Assembly (NCBI GenBank): GCA_028278345.1
Contig: JANQEL010000156.1
Location: 1 to 34,943 of the forward strand
DNA: 34,943 bases
DNA from: Myxococcota bacterium
Lineage (GTDB): Bacteria; Myxococcota_A; UBA9160; UBA4427
Reading direction: 5' to 3'
In this document: piece after piece, positions 1-6,801 of the stretch
Numbering within the stretch: position 1 is the first letter of the stretch
How the letters are laid out: each line of letters opens with the position of its first letter
Translations under genes and position numbers: made by a program
The notes under the pieces: generated by a model
Databases searched by the model: none
The model's input: the letters and a program-made list of their open reading frames with translations, nothing else
Told to the model about the DNA's origin: nothing

Positions 1-392
1 ACGTAGGTGCCGCGCAGCGCGAGCCCGCCGTCCTCGAGATAGATCCCGAACTGCTTGGCCAGCTCCCCCGTCTTGTCGGAGCCCATCTTGAACTTGACGT
101 TCTCGAGCTCCTTCTCGACGGTGTGCCAGGCCAGGTGGGTGAAATGGGTGTCACAGCTGACGGTGATCAGCTGCGCGCCCAGCTTCTCGAACCGATCCTG
201 CAGCCCTGCCAGGGCCGCGAATTCGGTCGCTCAGACGAAGGTGAAGTCGGCGGGGTAGAAGAAGAGGATCGTCCACTTCCCGCTCGACTTCAGATCCGCG
301 AGGCTGACTTCGCCGAAGTCACCCGAGCTCGGCTCGTAGGTCTGGAGTGTGAAGTCGGGCATGGCGCTCCCGACCTGAATCGTTTCGGTCAA
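1..392 (-). CDS. Selenocysteine-containing peroxiredoxin (AhpC/Prx1 type), 3' end cut by window edge
   Basis: Thiol (here selenol) peroxidase of the 2-Cys AhpC/Prx1 class, expected to reduce peroxides in the cytoplasm. Read through one in-frame TGA (231-233), the minus strand encodes a continuous Prx: N-terminal IQVGSAMPDFTLQTYEP, then FFYPADFTFV-U-ATEF, then VSCDTHFTHLAWH and LEDGGLALRGTY at the edge. The family's peroxidatic Cys (FVCPTE) is exactly the TGA, residue 54, so I read selenocysteine; a long hairpin begins four bases after it. I chose the TTG at 392: it restores the usual N-terminus and has AAAGGAAAG upstream. ATG at 362 (Sec44) is the alternative. The resolving Cys would lie beyond the window. 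It follows the esterase gene on the same strand by 84 bases. A nonsense mutation is the alternative but unlikely, because the reading frame is otherwise intact and conserved. Confidence 0.88.
191..227 (-). promoter_or_regulatory. Bacterial SECIS element for UGA (Sec) decoding
   Basis: On the minus-strand mRNA, starting four bases after the UGA, ACCGA (227-223) pairs with UCGGU (195-191). After a symmetric 4x4 internal loop an eight-pair stem, GCGGCCCU with AGGGCUGC (one G-U), closes on a GGC loop. The apical G lies 21 bases after the UGA, in the range known for bacterial SECIS elements, and a G in the first loop positions is the usual SelB contact. The element lies inside the coding sequence, as bacterial SECIS elements do. 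Confidence 0.75.
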
Positions 393-476
393 CGTTTCTT
401 TCCTTTGGTTGTGGTTTGGTTCTACGACTCGCGTCGCTCACGCATCCGGTGCGGCGGTGCGTGGAGCAGCACGGTA

Positions 477-1508
477 TCAGATTTCCCGGCAGAACTGGGC
501 GATGTGGGCCGCGGTGTCTCGGCTGATGTCGGGGCAGCACATGGCAAAGATCTCGGTGCCGTGGATGGTGCCCATCACCTGGCGGGCGCGGGCGGGGACG
601 CCGGCGCGCAGCAGCAGGCGATAGAACTCGAGGCCCTCGTCGCGCAGGGGGTCGCATTCGTTCACGCTGATGACGGTGGGGACGAGGCCTTCGACGTCCT
701 CTTCACTGGCGAAGCTCGGCCAGGCGAGGGGGTCGCGCTTCTCGAAGGCTTCGATGCCGTAGACGATGGTGCCGGCGTCGGTGTGGAGATCGAGCAGGAT
801 CTCGTTGTTCTCGATCGAGGAGGGGAAACGCTCCTGCGGCCACTCGCCCGCGATGTAGGGGCACAGCGCATAGAGGCCGCGGATGCGATCGAGGTCGCCG
901 TCGCGCTTGAGCTTCATCCCGGTGGCCAGGGTGAGGTTCCCGCCACCGCTCTCGCCGGCGATGATGATGCGATCGCGATCGATGCCGAGGCTCTCGGCGT
1001 TGTCGTGCAGCCACTTCACGCCCGAAACGCAGTCGTTGAGACCGGCGGGGTAGGGCGCGACTTCGGGGGCCGACGAAGCCACCATCGCGTTGCGGAAGTC
1101 GACCATCGCCACCGCGACACCCTGGGCCGCGATGATGCGACCCCACGAGCGGTACATGCCGTCGAAGCACGACATGATCACCATGCCGCCGCCGTGGATG
1201 TAGTAGACGCACGGCACGGGCTCGTCCGATTCGGGTCGGATGAACTGCACCTTGATCGTGTTGCCGTCCGGCTGGGAGGTGAACTCCTTCGTGGAGATCT
1301 CGAGGCCGGTCGAAGGCGCGACGTCTTCGTTGTCTGCGAGGTCGAAGAGCGGCTGCATCGCTTCGCGCGCGGCGGTGGCTTCGGGGGTGTTGGCATTGGC
1401 GACGATATCTTCGCGCGTCTTGCCCTCACCCAGGACGCCGACGGGCATGGTGCCCATCAGGGCCTTGATTCGCGGATCGATGCGGGGGTCGTCGGTGAGC
1501 TTCGACAT
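477..1508 (-). CDS. Alpha/beta-hydrolase, HSL-family esterase
   Basis: A 343-residue carboxylesterase-type hydrolase of the hormone-sensitive-lipase family, probably cytoplasmic (no signal peptide). Visible signatures are the oxyanion-hole HGGG at 105-108, the nucleophile elbow GESGG with Ser187, an acid in CDPLRD (Asp286) and the catalytic His in IHGTE (His316). Order and spacing match the family. The first 70 residues form a helical cap-like N-terminus. ATG 1508 has GAGGAG nine bases upstream. It lies between the ATPase gene (upstream, 93 bases) and the peroxiredoxin gene (downstream), all on the minus strand. The substrate is unknown; short acyl esters are typical of the family. Confidence 0.9.
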   Translation of the reverse strand: MSKLTDDPRIDPRIKALMGTMPVGVLGEGKTREDIVANANTPEATAAREAMQPLFDLADNEDVAPSTGLEISTKEFTSQPDGNTIKVQFIRPESDEPVPCVYYIHGGGMVIMSCFDGMYRSWGRIIAAQGVAVAMVDFRNAMVASSAPEVAPYPAGLNDCVSGVKWLHDNAESLGIDRDRIIIAGESGGGNLTLATGMKLKRDGDLDRIRGLYALCPYIAGEWPQERFPSSIENNEILLDLHTDAGTIVYGIEAFEKRDPLAWPSFASEEDVEGLVPTVISVNECDPLRDEGLEFYRLLLRAGVPARARQVMGTIHGTEIFAMCCPDISRDTAAHIAQFCREI

Positions 1509-1601
1509 CGGGGTCTCCTCGTGGGTCCGGACCGGGCGCGGTCGGGATCGGACGCACGAGCTTACCCAAGCGGGGTGGCCCCGCTGCTCGTATCGAAGGG
1601 G

Positions 1602-3464
1602 CTAGAACTCGACGACGTCGGTCCCGATCTGCACGTCGACGAGCTGCTCGATCACGAGCCCGTCGGGCAGGTTGGCCACGAAGGTGTGGGTGCCCATCTC
1701 GACCATGATCTCGTCGAAGGGCGCGCGGCCGATGCTCTTGCCATCCACGAAGATCTCGGCGCCTTCCTCCACGTCGATGGTGAGGCGCGCGTAGGAGCCG
1801 GGGTTGCTGATCTCGGCCGAATCCCCCGATTGGAGGATCAGCGGACCCTTGGGTCGCTTGGCCGCGGGGGCCCGCTTGGCCACCGGGGCGGGCTGGCGCG
1901 GTGGAGGCGGCGGCGGCGGTTCGGCCGCGGCGGCGCGCTCGGTCTCGAGTGCGATCACCGGGTCGGGCATCGGGCCGGCGACCAGGGAGGGGCGTGCACC
2001 GCCGCGCGACGGGGGAGTCGTCGTGGCGCGTGGCGAGCTCGGAGGTTCGGGTGTGGTCGCCACCTCCGAGGGGGTTGGCGTGGTGCTCGGAGGGGGCGTC
2101 GCGGCTCGCCGGGTCACTACGTTGGCGGTAGTCGGCGGGGGTTCGACGACGTCGGGGATCGCGGGTCGGGGCGCCGGTGGTGCGATCGGATCGAGGGCCA
2201 CCGGGGGTACCGCTTGCTCTTCGAATTCGACCGGCTCCGTCTCGATCGAGGACTGCATCGCAAGGAATCCACCGAGCATCAGCAATGCCGTGATCGAGGC
2301 GGCGATCGCGACGACCGGCCGATTGGTATCGGTGCTCGGGTGCGCGGCGGGCGGCGGGGCCTCGACCGGATCGCCCTTGGGCGTCGTCGGTGGAGGGGGG
2401 ACCGGCTGGCCGTCGCGGACGACGCTCTGGGGCTGCGCCGCCGGCTTCGGGCGTTGGGATTCGAGTAGCCCGCTGCTGAGGCTGCGTCCGAGTTCGAGAT
2501 CGATTTCGAAGTTGGGCTTCGGCCCGGGACCACTGCCGAGCAGCATGCCACCGAGGCTTCCGGTGCCCGAGCCCTGGGCGGCACCGCCCGGCTGCATCGG
2601 GAAGGCCGGCGGGTTCGGTTCGACCGCGTCGTCGCGCGGCATCCCGGCCGGGTCGATGGCCCGCGGCTCACCCGGCGCCGGCGGGGCGGGTTCGGGCGGG
2701 CGCGCATCCTCGTGCTCGATGCGCACGCTCAACGCCGCCTCGCCGTCCTCTTCGTAGCTGCGGAGCAACTCGGATGCGCGTCGATTGATCTCGCGGGGGA
2801 GCGCCGCCTGGGCGCCCTCGCTGAGCCACGCCACGGCGCGATCGTCGAGGCGCTCGCGTACCGCCGTGGGCACGTCGGCCCGGGCCAGGCGCAGCCGCAC
2901 GTAGGCGGTGGCTTCGCTCGGATCCATCGATTGGCTGAAGCTGAGCGTGGTCACCCGCGCATTGGCCGCGATCGCTCGTGCGAATTCGTCGGCGCCCACT
3001 TCGTCGGCCACGGCGAAGATGACGGTGAGATGGGGCGCCGCACTCTGCGCGGCGCTCACGAGCTGCAAAGAAGATGCGATCGGCGCGAGGTTCGCGTGGT
3101 CGACGAGGACGAGCAGCCGCGGTTCTCCGCGCGAGGCCGTCGAAGCGGCCTGCACGAGGGCGGCCGCGGGATCTTCGGTGGTGGCCTCCGAGAGTTCGTC
3201 GAGCACCCGGTGGGTGAGTTCCGGCGCCGGCGCGTCCGTCAGCGGCAGATAGGCCACGCGGCGCTCGTCCGCGAAGCGTTCGGCGAGCACGCGCAGCAGC
3301 ATCGTCTTGCCGATACCCGACGGGCCGTGGAGCACCACCGCGGGTTCACCGTCGCGGATCAACTGCGCCAGGCAGCGCAGCACCTCCTCACTCGCCCGCC
3401 GGGGGATGTACCCGTGCGGGTCGCACGACTCCTCGAACAGCGTGGTCAGGCTCGGAGTGGGCAA
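1602..3464 (-). CDS. ExeA/GspA-like AAA ATPase with single TM segment and C-terminal PEGA domain
   Basis: 620 residues. An N-terminal P-loop ATPase has Walker A GPSGIGKT (47-54) and a Walker B-like strand LLVLVDHA (117-124) where the usual Asp-Glu is Asp-His. The following region (about 180-235) resembles the ExeA/GspA lid. A Pro-rich acidic linker follows, then one membrane segment (about 383-403), a long Pro/Thr-rich periplasmic-type stretch, and a PEGA-like beta domain (about 555-620, with IFVDGKSIGRAPF). ExeA/GspA proteins carry ATPase, membrane anchor and a peptidoglycan-binding tail and help place secretin machinery; here PEGA replaces the peptidoglycan-binding domain. The start is TTG 3464, with GAGG about nine bases upstream. 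No secretion genes are adjacent, so a role in envelope assembly is inference. Confidence 0.75.
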   Translation of the reverse strand: MPTPSLTTLFEESCDPHGYIPRRASEEVLRCLAQLIRDGEPAVVLHGPSGIGKTMLLRVLAERFADERRVAYLPLTDAPAPELTHRVLDELSEATTEDPAAALVQAASTASRGEPRLLVLVDHANLAPIASSLQLVSAAQSAAPHLTVIFAVADEVGADEFARAIAANARVTTLSFSQSMDPSEATAYVRLRLARADVPTAVRERLDDRAVAWLSEGAQAALPREINRRASELLRSYEEDGEAALSVRIEHEDARPPEPAPPAPGEPRAIDPAGMPRDDAVEPNPPAFPMQPGGAAQGSGTGSLGGMLLGSGPGPKPNFEIDLELGRSLSSGLLESQRPKPAAQPQSVVRDGQPVPPPPTTPKGDPVEAPPPAAHPSTDTNRPVVAIAASITALLMLGGFLAMQSSIETEPVEFEEQAVPPVALDPIAPPAPRPAIPDVVEPPPTTANVVTRRAATPPPSTTPTPSEVATTPEPPSSPRATTTPPSRGGARPSLVAGPMPDPVIALETERAAAAEPPPPPPPRQPAPVAKRAPAAKRPKGPLILQSGDSAEISNPGSYARLTIDVEEGAEIFVDGKSIGRAPFDEIMVEMGTHTFVANLPDGLVIEQLVDVQIGTDVVEF

Positions 3465-3872
3465 GGCGCTTTCCCTCGGCTCCGACGCTGCCGGTGGGGG
3501 GCGGGGTCGAGAGCGAGATCAGGGTAGTACCGGACCTGGAGTTTCCCCCGAGCCCAGTATGAGATTGTCGCATTTTCCCGTCCAGAAACAAGGACTTGAG
3601 CATGCGTCAGCACCTTTCGGGGTGCTCCGGAGTTGCCGGTCCGCGAGCTGGTCGGGGCACTCCGCGAGACCGCCCCAGGCCCCGCCTGAGGCCCGCCCCC
3701 CGCGCCCCGGAAGCGCTCGTTATCACGCATGAATCCCCCCTTCCTGCGCAGGTCCGGCGCAGTTTTTCGATTTTTTTCGGGGTCGCTCCGACACAAACGC
3801 GTTTCTCCCACCACATAACCGCGAACCAGCTCTGCCCCCCTTCCCTGTGTGACACGTCGGAGCCTAGTAGGA
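3465..3872. other. 408-bp divergent intergenic region
   Basis: No convincing gene. It separates the minus-strand ATPase from the plus-strand PEP-CTERM gene and should hold both promoters. It contains a perfect 6-bp hairpin (AGCACC/GGTGCT, 3609-3626) and a T-rich patch near 3763-3777. On the minus strand TTGTTT and GACAAT boxes with a 16-base spacer lie near 3560-3595, a possible weak promoter for the ATPase gene. Open frames here are GC-driven and lack ribosome sites. Confidence 0.5.
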
Positions 3873-4598
3873 ATGTTGAATCAAGCTGTGCGCCTTTGCG
3901 CGGAGAGGAAGCTCGCCGCGGTTCGCGCGCTTATGTGGGTGCCCATGACCGTCTTACTGGTCACGGTGGCAGTGCCCGCAAGCGCCGACCCGATCCTTCC
4001 CCCCACGGATCTCACTCTCGACGATCTGGTCGGATCCGATCTGTCGCTGACTTCCTTGAACGAGCTGGTCGTCTTCACGAATTGGGCCGTCGAGATCAAC
4101 GGCGGCTCGCAGGACCTCGAGGACTACGCGATCCAGGCCCTCTGGGATGGTTTCAAGATCACGAGCGAGGCGGCCCCCATGGCCGACGTGCTCGAAGTCG
4201 TACTCAGCTACGACGTCATGACCCTGCAGGAGAACCTGGCCCTGCACACTGCCGGTTTCACCGTGATCGACAGCGATCGCGGCATCACCTCCATGCTCGA
4301 GGGCTTCAACCCGATCAACCAATCGATCCTCGAAGACGCCCGGGTGGGCAAGTTCGCGGGTTCGAATCTTCCCTTCTGGAACTTCACCGAGCTCACGCGC
4401 AGCGCGGCGATCGTCCAGACCATGACCATCAACGCCGAGGAATTCGGCGGCGAGTGGATCGTGCGCAATCGCTTCAAGGGCATCGAGGTGGATCACATTC
4501 CGCCGCCGATTCCCGAACCCAATACCGCACTGCTCTTAGGCGCCGGCATGATCGGGCTAGCGCGGTACGCGCGTAGTCGGAGGTCGCCCACCAGCTAG
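3873..4598 (+). CDS. PEP-CTERM domain surface/exported protein
   Basis: A 241-residue exported protein. The N-terminus has a basic stretch, a hydrophobic core (MTVLLVTVAVP) and a likely signal-peptidase site after ASA. The middle is acidic and unrecognised. The C-terminus carries the sorting signal: a PEPNTA motif, a short hydrophobic helix (LLLGAGMIGLA) and an Arg-rich tail, the tripartite PEP-CTERM signal that exosortase processes in Gram-negative exopolysaccharide producers. No exosortase is in the window. The start is uncertain: ATG 3873 has AGGA directly against it, and GTG 3849 would add eight residues. A strong hairpin terminator follows 30 bases downstream, so it is probably monocistronic. 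Confidence 0.8.
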   Translation: MLNQAVRLCAERKLAAVRALMWVPMTVLLVTVAVPASADPILPPTDLTLDDLVGSDLSLTSLNELVVFTNWAVEINGGSQDLEDYAIQALWDGFKITSEAAPMADVLEVVLSYDVMTLQENLALHTAGFTVIDSDRGITSMLEGFNPINQSILEDARVGKFAGSNLPFWNFTELTRSAAIVQTMTINAEEFGGEWIVRNRFKGIEVDHIPPPIPEPNTALLLGAGMIGLARYARSRRSPTS

Positions 4599-4628
4599 GG
4601 TGCATTCCCCGCTACTCGCGGAATTCTT

Positions 4629-4669
4629 CGAAGGGCCCGCGCATCAGCCAATGATGCACGGGCCCTTCG
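4629..4669. terminator. Strong hairpin terminator after the PEP-CTERM gene
   Basis: CGAAGGGCCCG-C-GCATCA pairs with TGATGC-A-CGGGCCCTTCG: 17 base pairs with one C/A mismatch and a 5-base loop, then TCGTCGTTTC. The T-run is short, so efficiency is uncertain. Confidence 0.7.
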
Positions 4670-4776
4670 TCGTTTCAGGAGACCGATACAGGGGCCGGGA
4701 CGCCCCGAGCGACGAAGTCGGGCAAACGACTCTCATACGCATTGCCTGCACAGCCGATGCGTCCCGGTGATCCGAG

Positions 4777-4807
4777 GATAATCAGGTGCGGAGTCCCTAG
4801 ACTCCGC
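4777..4807 (+). promoter_or_regulatory. Possible tRNA-Leu promoter -10 box and 5' hairpin
   Basis: GATAAT at 4777-4782 matches a -10 box in five of six positions, though no good -35 box is placed before it. A perfect 8-bp hairpin GCGGAGTC-CCTA-GACTCCGC (4788-4807) follows, 22 bases before the tRNA. It could be a processing structure in the 5' leader. Confidence 0.3.
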
Positions 4808-4829
4808 TCTCGCAGTACGCAGTACATGG

Positions 4830-4914
4830 GCCCGGGTGGCGAAATGGTAAACGCGGACGACTTAAAATCGTCTGGCCCTCGGCCGTGCAGGTTCGAGTCC
4901 TGCCCCGGGCACCA
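4830..4914 (+). tRNA. tRNA-Leu (anticodon UAA)
   Basis: Acceptor stem GCCCGGG/CCCGGGC, anticodon stem GACGA/TCGTC around loop CTTAAAA (anticodon TAA), long class-II variable arm, T-arm GCAGG-TTCGAGT-CCTGC, discriminator A and encoded CCA (4912-4914). Its 3' 25 bases plus one flanking base recur exactly at 6765-6790, which marks it as an integration site. Confidence 0.95.
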
Positions 4915-4915
4915 C
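4890..4915. repeat. attL-type direct repeat (tRNA side)
   Basis: 26 bp from the T-arm through CCA plus one base, identical to 6765-6790. The bases on both outer sides differ (A/C before, A/T after), so the match is exactly 26 bp. Confidence 0.85.
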
Positions 4916-5212
4916 ACTTCTTTCCTTCCAGGGGGTTGCGCGCCCGATTTCGGGCTCGTGAAAGCACCTTCGGTCGGTGCTCGAATGCGACGGTACTGTT
5001 CGGTTGGACGTTAGGAGCGAGAGAAGAGCACTCCTCGGTGCGTAAGAGCCATAGGCAGGTCTGATCGGTCGGATCACACGGATCAGACTGTGGTAGCTCT
5101 TGCGCCGGGCGCGTTGCGGATGCCTACGGCACGAAGTTTCCCGTATCGAAAACACCGCATCACGCGAATGCGCCGGTCCACGGCCCCGTAGTCTCGCCCT
5201 TGGCGCGTCGAC
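4916..5212. other. Hairpin-rich non-coding stretch of the element
   Basis: No supportable gene. Several perfect hairpins are packed here: GCCCGA-TT-TCGGGC (4942-4955), AGCACC/GGTGCT (4963-4981), GCAC/GTGC (5028-5041), and a nested pair with AAGAGC/GCTCTT (5044-5049 and 5096-5101) enclosing GTCTGATC/GATCAGAC (5059-5066 and 5081-5088). The first two may terminate tRNA-Leu transcription. The nested structure could be a structured RNA or a recombinase/replication site. Confidence 0.45.
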
Positions 5213-6538
5213 TCAAAAGTCGCTGCGGACCATGGGGGTCCGCCAGATGAAGAGCTCGTCGCATTCGACCTGGATGCTGACGACCCTGGCTTCGTCCGCG
5301 ACGACCCGGCTCAGTTCTTCCGACGCAACATGAACGGCGACCAACTTGCCATCGGGCGAAAGAAATGGCCTTGGGTCTACGACCAGGTGAAGACGGTCGT
5401 TCTGGTTCCCAGTTACCTCCTCTATGCCACGCGTCGATAGGTAGACACGCTTTTCATGGGCCGTTACCTGTACGACTGGGATGCGGTGGAGTTCTCGCGA
5501 CTCCAAATTCCGTCCACGGGCGAATTCATTGGCGGTTCTCGCGGTTGTAAACATCGGGATGATTAACTCGCCGCCAACGGTTGCGTAGACAGGAACCGGC
5601 ATCGTGACCATCATCGTTGGATGTTGTTCTTCGGGCAGATTCCCCGGCTTCGGCTGCAGCGTGTTCCACGACTTCTCGAATATGTCGTTGAGGAGTTGAT
5701 CGAATCCGGCCTCGAGCCTTTCGACAAAGTCATCTACGTTATTTCCTTCGTCCCATGTCCATTCGAAGGGCTTTCCTCGCCCCCTTAGCGACTCCCTATC
5801 CGGCAAGAGGAGCGCATTCATCGAGGGCATTGATGCGGCCAGATCGGTCGATGTGAGTTCGAAATGACCTGTGCCGCTGATCCAGCCGTGATGAAAAGAC
5901 GCGTTTCGGTAAGCGTTCAATTCATCGTACCAATCAGCGTAACTCCGGAGGGCACGGATCTCCTCTACGTCGCAATCCGCGGGTAGGGGGTCCTTGATGA
6001 GAGCACTGGTCGTCCAGGGAGTGTTTCGTGCCTTCTTCGTGCGAACGCCATGGCGCCTGGCGATCAAGTAGACGAGCTCGTCAAGGCTCGTGCGCAGAGC
6101 CGCCGTGTATCCCTGTAACTCGAAATGCAAATAGCGCCCGAGTCCATCCCACCAGATATCACCGGGTGCAAGCTTTCTTCGTTCGTCGAGTTCCTCGCGA
6201 ATGCCGCGAAATCTTCGCAAGTGATAGTCGGCGCGCAAAACGGTTGCAGACAGCGAGGCGAGGATGAGCTTCCGCTCGTCGTCTGGAATCCCAGAGAGAC
6301 TCTGCGCGCTCTCGAGGCTCCGCACGTGATTGCCGCGAAGTGTGTCTCGAATTCGCAGCCCCGCGGGATCCGGTGGTTGGAGAAACATGCCGCCAGGGAG
6401 CAGACCCGTGATGCATTGTCCGAGAAAAGGCCCCGTGTGGTCGGATGTCGATGACCCAGCTCGAGTCCGCTCGCTCGTCGTGCGCTTCTTCTGTTTCCCT
6501 GACTTGCGCTTTCGGCGCCGTTTCCCCGCCATAGTCAT
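5213..6538 (-). CDS. Unknown cargo protein with HEPN-like R-x4-H motif
   Basis: 441 residues, not recognised as a named family. It starts with a strongly basic tail (residues 6-26, many Lys/Arg). A helical region (about 85-220) follows and contains YRNASFHHGW at 210-219, where Arg211-x4-His216 resembles the catalytic motif of HEPN ribonucleases found in defence and toxin systems. The C-terminal 200 residues look alpha/beta with short strands and may be a separate domain. There is no signal peptide or TM segment. I chose ATG 6538 because AAGG lies seven bases upstream; ATG 6544 and 6532 are near. The frame stays open to 6790, into the duplicated tRNA end, but that part looks non-coding. It is the only gene of the element and may be a defence or toxin cargo; that role is inference. 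Confidence 0.65.
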   Translation of the reverse strand: MTMAGKRRRKRKSGKQKKRTTSERTRAGSSTSDHTGPFLGQCITGLLPGGMFLQPPDPAGLRIRDTLRGNHVRSLESAQSLSGIPDDERKLILASLSATVLRADYHLRRFRGIREELDERRKLAPGDIWWDGLGRYLHFELQGYTAALRTSLDELVYLIARRHGVRTKKARNTPWTTSALIKDPLPADCDVEEIRALRSYADWYDELNAYRNASFHHGWISGTGHFELTSTDLAASMPSMNALLLPDRESLRGRGKPFEWTWDEGNNVDDFVERLEAGFDQLLNDIFEKSWNTLQPKPGNLPEEQHPTMMVTMPVPVYATVGGELIIPMFTTARTANEFARGRNLESRELHRIPVVQVTAHEKRVYLSTRGIEEVTGNQNDRLHLVVDPRPFLSPDGKLVAVHVASEELSRVVADEARVVSIQVECDELFIWRTPMVRSDF

Positions 6539-6764
6539 GAGCATACCTTGGCGTGCGGCTCCTTTGGTGTTGGTTGCTATGACAAGCCCGCGAATCTCGG
6601 TCGACGTTGCGCGGGACAAGCGCGAATTCGGGAGATCTCTCTTGTTGCGAGGACCAGTGGCGTCCTTAGTCCGCTTCGATTCGCGTGTCCGACGCCCCGT
6701 CGGAGTTCCCCACGTGGTTCCCCGGGATCCATCTATTTCATCAATGATTCCGAGAGTCGAGTAC

Positions 6765-6790
6765 GGTTCGAGTCCTGCCCCGGGCACCAC
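6765..6790. repeat. attR-type direct repeat (distal copy of tRNA-Leu 3' end)
   Basis: Exact copy of 4890-4915. Only the T-arm and acceptor 3' half are present; there is no D-arm or anticodon arm, so this is not a second tRNA. Confidence 0.85.
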
Positions 6791-6801
6791 TCATTCTTCG
6801 G

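Larger units (their letters stand above)
4890..6790. mobile_element. Small integrated element at the tRNA-Leu 3' end, no integrase
   Basis: An exact 26-bp duplication of the tRNA-Leu 3' end bounds this segment, the hallmark of tyrosine-recombinase integration into a tRNA. The inserted DNA (4916-6790, 1875 bp) holds one minus-strand gene and a hairpin-rich stretch. It is less GC-rich than its surroundings: 29 of 60 bases are G or C at 5881-5940, against 38 of 60 at 8521-8580. No integrase, excisionase or replication gene is visible, so it is either a deletion remnant or a unit mobilised in trans. The far end stops 11 bases short of the COMT stop codon, so the host gene is intact. Confidence 0.75.

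Noticed and set aside
231..233. Peroxiredoxin as a pseudogene with a nonsense mutation
   Set aside because: The stop is exactly the catalytic Cys position, is TGA, and is followed by a SECIS-like hairpin; the rest of the frame is conserved.
123..2468. A 781-codon open frame on the plus strand
   Set aside because: It runs antisense through three genes (peroxiredoxin, esterase, ATPase) with low-complexity Arg/Gly/His content; GC-rich codon use leaves the opposite strand open.
4862..5155. A 97-codon minus-strand frame ending in PGAGLEPARPRARRF
   Set aside because: Its C-terminus is the antisense of tRNA-Leu, a well-known false gene call.
6539..6790. N-terminal extension of the element gene into the duplicated tRNA end
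   Set aside because: It reads through the att repeat, has no ribosome site at the far start, and a better ATG with AAGG lies at 6538.
6765..6790. A second tRNA-Leu
   Set aside because: Only the T-arm and acceptor 3' half are present; it is an att repeat.
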